A DNA stretch of 24,493 nucleotides. Origin: Catenaria anguillulae PL171. Taxonomy: Eukaryota; Blastocladiomycota; Blastocladiomycetes; Blastocladiales; Catenariaceae. A program made the position numbers and the translations under genes. Positions 19,759-24,493 of this stretch are shown piece by piece (the stretch's first letter is position 1; each line of letters opens with the position of its first letter). The notes under the pieces were generated by a model that had not been told where the DNA came from, did no database searches, and saw nothing but the letters and a program-made list of their open reading frames with translations. The DNA lies in contig MCFL01000336.1 in NCBI GenBank assembly GCA_002102555.1, positions 1-24,493 of the forward strand, given 5' to 3'.

Positions 19759-21832
19759 GGCCACCAGCTTGCCCGCCCACGCCCACGCCCACGCCGGCGG
19801 TGCCAGCTCCACCCCCAACCCAACGCCGCCAACCGCATGGGTGCCACTGCGCGCTCCGACAACGCAGGTGGCCGCGGCCGTGGATCCGCCTTGCCCAACG
19901 GGTATCGACATCGGCATCGCGGCTCTTCCACATCCACGTCCACCTCCGAGTCGGCATCAACACTTCGTCGTCTCCGTCTCCGTCTCCGTCTCGTCTCCGT
20001 CTCCATCTCCGTCTCCATCTCCGTCACCCACTCGTCGCCGCCGCCGTTCATCGCAACCAAATAACTCGCGCACGCAAGCGGCCCACTTGCTCCCTGACGA
20101 TAAGACGACGCATGAGAACCAACCACATCATCCATCACTAACGACACCCGCCAAACCGCAAGTCACTTGGCGCGACTTTGTGCCCATGATGACCGAAAAC
20201 CTCATTGTGTCGCTGGCCATGTCGATCCGGTGTCGAACCGACCACCAACTCAAACCCTTTTCTGCCGTTTTCTCGCTCAACGCCACGTGCTCACCCACGC
20301 ACTTGCCCTGGTGGGCGCTCGCCGCCATGGCCGCATGTACCGCCGGCGACCTTGTCCTGGAACGCCGGCGGCTGCGTCGAATCGCGCTTGCCGCTGATGC
20401 CAACCACCCCGGGTCAGCGTCGCCGTCAAAATCGCCCGCAAGACAATTGCAACCAAGTGGCCAATTGCCGCTCGAACGTGCCACACGCTCGCTGTCGTCG
20501 CCCGGCCTGCTATACGGCCTGTGCATCCTGCCCGCGCTGTTCTTGCGCTCGTCCTACGCATCCTTTGTATCGCACGCCATGGCCTGGTCCATGCTGGGCC
20601 TGCTCACCACCCTGCTCGCCTACCTGACTCGGTTGTGCCCGCCGCGCCTTCTGTCGCGTGCATTTCAACTCGCGCTCATTGCTCACTTGGTCACGCCCAG
20701 CAATCCCTGGACCGTGATTGCACTTGCACTCACGGCGGCTCCCACGCTGCTGTACGCGTTTCCGCGCGCATTTGCACTTGGCGAGGTGCTGGCCGTTTCA
20801 ACAGCGCTGGTGCTCGTGGCCGACTCGCTTCGGGCGCGCCCGCATGCCGCGCACGTGGTGGTGGCTGCCATGCAGCATTTGGCGCTGGGTACGGCTACGG
20901 CGGCCGCAGTGGCGGCGCCCTGGGTCAAGCGGTTGATGAGTTTGAGCAAAGGCAAAGGGAAACCCGAGCAGATGGTGAGAGAGAGGAGGAGGACCACCGT
21001 TGGACTGTACTTGGTGTTGGCAGGCGTCGTGGGCGGGTTGATTACGCCCTTGATGTATGTTCGGAGCGGGTATGAGCCATGGACTTGGTACGTCCGCTTT
21101 TGTGTTCTGTTCTTGTGGCGTTCGCATGTGATGTCAGGGCAGCTGACGAGTGAATGTTAGGGTCATTGGATACATTGCCTCATCGCGCGCACACGTGCTC
21201 ATGACGGCCTACTGGCTCTTTGTCCTCTTTCTGGGGTTCACATTCTTTCCCTGGCGCCGGTCGGCCAACACTCAGCGCAAGACATACCACTTGCTGGCCA
21301 TTGCCATCCTACTCCCAGGCTACCTCTGGACTCCTGTGTTCTTGTCGCTGGCGCTCACCGTGGCGCTCTCTGCATTTGTCTTTGCCGAACTGCTGCGCCT
21401 CGCACAAGCCCCGCCACTCGGCCCACTCCTTGAATCCGCGCTCGGCACGTTCCGTGACCACCGCGACGAAGCACTTGTGCTCACGTCGCACGTGTACCTG
21501 CTGCTCGGACTTGCGCTGCCCGTGTGGGTGGGGGTCATTGAAGGCACGTGGGCGCCGGGTTGGCGGGCATGGCGGCGCTGGGCGTGGGCGACGCCGTGGC
21601 GAGTTTGGTTGGAAGACGGTTTGGCACGTGGCGATGGTTTGCCGGGTGCGACAAGTCGGTCCAGGGAAGCGCTGGGTTTGTCGCGGGCACGCTCGCATTT
21701 TTCGTGGCCGTGGGCGAGCCATTGACGTTGCCATTGGTTGGGGCGGTGGTTGCAACGGCCGGAGTTGAGGCTGTCAGTAGCCAGTTTGATAATTTTGTGG
21801 TGCCGTTGGTGATGCTGCTCACCATCATGTGA
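19751..21832 (+). CDS. SEC59: Dolichol kinase
   Basis: Exons 19751-21087 and 21161-21832 (intron 21088-21160, phase 2). ATG 19751 (or 19757) opens a cytosolic, disordered leader with His/Ala and Ser-Val/Ser-Pro repeats (to about residue 130). Many hydrophobic helices follow. The conserved C-terminal kinase region is clear: RKTYHLLAIAILLPGYLWTP, the segment HVYLLLGLALPVWVG, GLAGMAALGVGDAVASLVGR (family signature GD-ASLVG), KSVQGSAGFVAGTLAF and the end EAVSSQFDNFVVPLVM. It phosphorylates dolichol with CTP at the ER, the last step supplying dolichyl phosphate for N-glycosylation, GPI anchors and O-mannosylation. One frame change near the GGG at 21550-21552 fits a missing G (giving VIEGTWGAGLAG). 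About 669 aa, longer than yeast Sec59 (519 aa) because of the leader. Confidence 0.92.
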
Positions 21833-21951
21833 GATGCACGGCGACATTTTATTTTGTGTGTCAAAACACAGAGATATAAACAAGAATCTTGACTGACGGG
21901 CCAAACGTTGTCAGAAAGGGTATTCAATATATACTCAAAACACATCTACAC
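21833..21951. terminator. Shared 3' region of SEC59 and DHHC genes
   Basis: Only 119 bases separate the two convergent stop codons. The stretch is AT-rich (TTTTATTTTG near 21848, AATATATACTC near 21928), so it probably holds both polyadenylation regions, overlapping on opposite strands. Confidence 0.55.
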
Positions 21952-23674
21952 TTATCCAACTTGGTCCGCGTCAGCTCGGCTCGCCACGTCGGCCCTGCGA
22001 TACCAAAGAACGGCCTGCCTGGGTAATGGCCGGCACAAGGTCTCGACCAAGTTGCGCCAAGGCCCAAGTAGGCCCTTGTGGCGCCACGGATTGCGCCAGT
22101 TTGGGTCTGGCCCATACCGCATGTGCTCGTGCGTTGTCATGTTGAGCAAGCTCAGGTACCAGTGGTAAGTGGTCAAGGGGACCAGTGTCAGGCACAACAG
22201 GCCGCAAGCAATGGCCAGGAACAGGGCAAGTGGGTGTTGGTTGAATGCGCGTATGGCCGAGGCGGGCGGCATGCCTGGCAAATCCCCCGTGGTCGTCGTT
22301 GCGTCCGAGGACGAAGGGGCGGGCAATGCGGAGGCAGAGTGCACGAGCAGGAGCACGCACACGACACCAACAAGCACGTCGGTAGCGAGCGCGTGCGACA
22401 GGAATGTGACAAAGTATCGGTAGTTGCCGCGCCCAATGCAGTTGCTCGTGTAAGGGCAATGGTGGTCGTGGTGGGCAATGCAGGCGTCGCACATGGAACA
22501 GTGGAATGTGCGTGGGCCGCGGTAGATTTTGCATGTGGCACAGTACTTGACTTGAAAGCCCAGCTCGCGGTATGTGAAATCGTACGGGTCAGGGTCCAGG
22601 ACGCGCGGAATGACGAGGGCGTCGGGCCGGCCAGAGGCGTCGAGCGTTGACCGATCAAAGTGCAGGTGGGTGAATGTGGGGAGCACACCAGGATCTGTAA
22701 TGAGTTGGTTGGTTAGAAGAAGAAACAGAGGCTCAGTGTGGGAATCGAGGAAAAGGCGAGGACGGACCGGAAAAGGATGTCATGAGCAGCGACAAGAAGG
22801 CCGTGACGTGCAACCAAATTGACAACCCAACCACCCATGGCATGTTGAGCTCATTCCACACGGCAGACGCAACAAATCCATAGTACAATCCGGGCAGCAC
22901 CACCATGAGCACAAGCGTAAACCCAAACGCCCGCTGGTCGTGAGCAGTCATCATGATCCTTGGCCGCCCACGGTATCGCCACTTGTGTGGGACCAGCCGC
23001 CAGGGCGCCGACAATGCACCTTCTGCTGCAGGTTGTGGCGGCGGTATACTCTTGACGTGTGCATCTCCTCGCTCGACATCTCTGCCTGCTGCTGTACGAC
23101 CTGTTCGGGCGGCTCGACTGAACGATGATGATGCGGCAACATGTGTTGGCGAGTCCAAGTCAGGAACGCCCAGTAGGACCTGGCCGGCCCATGTCCGCTT
23201 GTCCCTTGCTGTGGTGGCGGATGCGGATTGCAACTGGGCCGCCCTCGCGTCGAGCGATGCCGGGTCGGCAACATTGTTTACTCCCAGGATGCGGGAAACG
23301 CCCTGGAAGGCGATGGCAGACGGGAAGCCGCGCATGACGAGGGTTTCGCGGTGGCGCGTAGACCAGACAAGCGGCGGGACGGGCCCCATGGGCGGGAGGA
23401 CTTGCGGTGATGGACCAGATGGCGGCTGGGTCGGCATGATGGTTGGTTCAGAGGCCTGAGCCGGACCAGTGTTGGTGTTGGAGTTGGATGATCGTGTGCG
23501 CGAACGAACAATATGCTTGGTGGAAGCGGCGGCGTCTAGGTTTACATTGACGAGCAGCGGCTGCGTCGATTCTCCACCAAGCGAATGCGAAGGATGCGGA
23601 TGCGAAGCTGGAAGGATGCGAAAAGTGTTGGAGCTTGCCAAGCCGAGTCCGTCTCCAACTTGGACCGAAGACAT
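21952..23674 (-). CDS. DHHC palmitoyltransferase (Erf2/ZDHHC type)
   Basis: Exons 23674-22768 and 22694-21952 join in frame to 1650 nt, 549 aa, with intron 22695-22767 (phase 1). I chose ATG 23674 (MSSVQVGDGLGLA) because no ATG lies upstream in the open frame. A disordered N-terminus of about 235 residues precedes TM1 and TM2 (LVLMVVLPGLYYGFVASAVW; WVVGLSIWLHVTAFLSLLMT), a SDPGVLP motif, and the Cys-rich domain CATCKIYRGPRTFHCSMCDA followed by HHDHHCPYTSNCIG, with the DHHC motif at about 379-382 (catalytic Cys about 382). TM3 and TM4 and a TTxE-type motif (TTHEHMR) follow. It S-acylates protein cysteines, usually at the Golgi or ER. The GRGNYRYF after DHHC matches Erf2-like members; in yeast Erf2 acts with Erf4 on Ras. 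Confidence 0.93.
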
Positions 23675-23973
23675 GGTCGGAGCAAGCAACTGGGGACCAG
23701 CCCGGGCGTCGTATACGGTCCTGGTGGTCCGCGGCGCAAGTCTGTTGGTCGCAGTGATCCTAAGCAACAATGCGGCTCAACTGCCCAGGCAAAGAAATCC
23801 ACGGAATCCGCGAACAATGTGGAAAATTGCGGCAGCGAACTTCGAACTTCGGGCCAGTCGATTGTCGTGAGCGTTGTGAGCGGGTCGATTGCGCTTCGGG
23901 CTGATGCCGTCTGGTGGATGTTCTCAAAGGATTGGTTCGCGTTGACTGTTGAACGGACGGCGACGATACATAC
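23675..23973. promoter_or_regulatory. Upstream region of the DHHC gene
   Basis: About 300 bases before the DHHC start, shared with a possible divergent gene. No TATA or known binding motif stands out. Confidence 0.4.
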
Positions 23974-24400
23974 ATGGTCGCCGAGATTGGACTGGATTTG
24001 CCCGAGGTCGCAAATTTGAACAAGCAGACGATTCGATTCATCGAGCTGTGTTAACTATCAAATGTATATTCTTCAATCCCGGCCCAAATCTCTAAATGGC
24101 GAAGCCTTACCGAAATGTTTCAGTGCGTTGGCGAGTTGCACGGCAGATCGGCGGCCTTCAGTCAGCTGCATGCCCAACTCGCCAGCCCCTTGCCTCTACA
24201 TAAGCACACATACCCTCGCAGCGCAAGTACTAGGCCTCAATGTACACCGTATTTGTTGCGCCAGCAGTGGTCAGACAGCCAGCGAGCACCTAGGCGAGTC
24301 TGCAGCGCGATTGAGTCGTATTCCCACAACCCCAATCGGAATGGGGTTGGAGCCGTGGGAATGAACCTGCTGGATGAGGGACAGACATTTTTATTCCAAT
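23974..24400 (+). CDS. Possible small or partial gene, unidentified
   Basis: ATG 23974 starts a short protein-like stretch, MVAEIGLDLPEVANLNKQTI then RFIEL, that meets a stop right after a GTTAAC/GTGTTA donor (24048-24055). After a good acceptor (TTTCAG ending 24123) another protein-like stretch follows, CVGELHGRSAAFSQLHAQLA. The two do not join exactly in phase with any visible GT donor; one missing base would be needed, as in other genes here. Beyond about 24190 the frame becomes unconvincing. The helical heptad-like character suggests a small coiled-coil protein, but no family was recognised. Confidence 0.3.
24320..24362. repeat. Long imperfect hairpin
   Basis: Arms ATTCCCAC/GTGGGAAT and AACCCCA/TGGGGTT form a 15-bp stem with a 7-base loop and one 6-base bulge (GGAGCC). 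It lies just beyond the stop of the minus-strand gene tail at 24391, so it could sit in that gene's 3' UTR or act as a terminator-like structure. Confidence 0.6.
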
Positions 24401-24493
24401 AACCCGGAAATCACAATGCCACTCATTTCCCGCTGCAGCCTCGTACCCCAATTTTCGCTCACGTCTTCCGCCTCGTCAAATGGTCGTACAGCA
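24391..24493 (-). CDS. C-terminal end of a gene running in from the right edge
   Basis: From the window edge the minus strand reads 33 protein-like codons (AVRPFDEAEDVSENWGTRLQ, then REMSGIVISGLLE) to TAA at 24393-24391. An AATAAA polyadenylation-type signal overlaps the stop and is followed by T-rich sequence. The composition is natural, with acidic and hydrophobic residues in helix-like order. The family is not recognisable from so short a piece; the rest lies outside the window. Confidence 0.45.
   Translation of the reverse strand, partial: AVRPFDEAEDVSENWGTRLQREMSGIVISGLLE

Noticed and set aside
1-24493. Transposons, retroelements, virus-derived genes, CRISPR arrays
   Set aside because: No reverse transcriptase, integrase, transposase or capsid-like frame, no terminal repeats with duplications, and no regularly spaced repeats were seen.

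Overview
This looks like a stretch of a compact, GC-rich nuclear genome from a fungus, probably an early-diverging one (chytrid- or blastoclad-like grade). I infer this from short GT-AG introns (about 56-146 nt), closely packed genes on both strands, Cys-rich F-box proteins, and recognisable eukaryotic housekeeping genes: a CCDC6-type coiled-coil protein, Mpv17/PMP22, a farnesylated Ydj1-type DnaJ, dolichol kinase (Sec59) and a DHHC palmitoyltransferase. No bacterial operon structure, CRISPR array, transposon, retroelement or convincing tRNA was found. The exact lineage cannot be fixed from this window.

Layout. 1-2.6 kb: mostly unassigned; a possible gene tail on the minus strand near 240-330, an E-box/TATA promoter (768-945) followed by a weakly supported gene, and a palindrome cluster (1621-1713). 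2.6-4.1 kb (+): CCDC6-like gene. 4.2-5.8 kb (-): F-box protein with a long Cys-rich region. 6.37-7.44 kb (+): Mpv17 family, four exons. 7.84-8.78 kb (-): disordered nuclear-type protein. 9.6-16.0 kb (-): three genes in a row, where paralogues A and B share intron positions and phases and flank a second F-box gene. 16.1-16.7 kb (-): possible small gene. 17.16-18.68 kb (-): DnaJ. 19.26-19.76 kb (-): possible small gene. 19.75-21.83 kb (+): dolichol kinase, tail-to-tail with the DHHC gene (21.95-23.67 kb, -). 23.9-24.5 kb: two unassigned partial genes.

The most striking property is that several genes keep their family homology or coding character through abrupt changes of reading frame, and almost every change has the same sign: one base appears to be missing, usually in a short homopolymer. 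The DnaJ gene (2 changes), dolichol kinase (1), paralogue B (6) and the first F-box gene (at least 5) are affected. Mpv17, DHHC, paralogue A and the disordered protein read cleanly. The simplest reading is residual homopolymer deletions in a long-read or pyrosequencing assembly; programmed -1 frameshifting or gene decay are less likely alternatives. Anyone using this window should not treat these genes as pseudogenes without checking reads.

Functionally the window mixes ER/membrane biology (dolichol phosphate supply, S-palmitoylation, farnesylated DnaJ, Mpv17 membrane protein) with probable ubiquitin/SUMO-linked proteins (two F-box genes; paralogues A and B with C-terminal SUMO-interaction-like motifs). 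I see no evidence that neighbouring genes are co-regulated.
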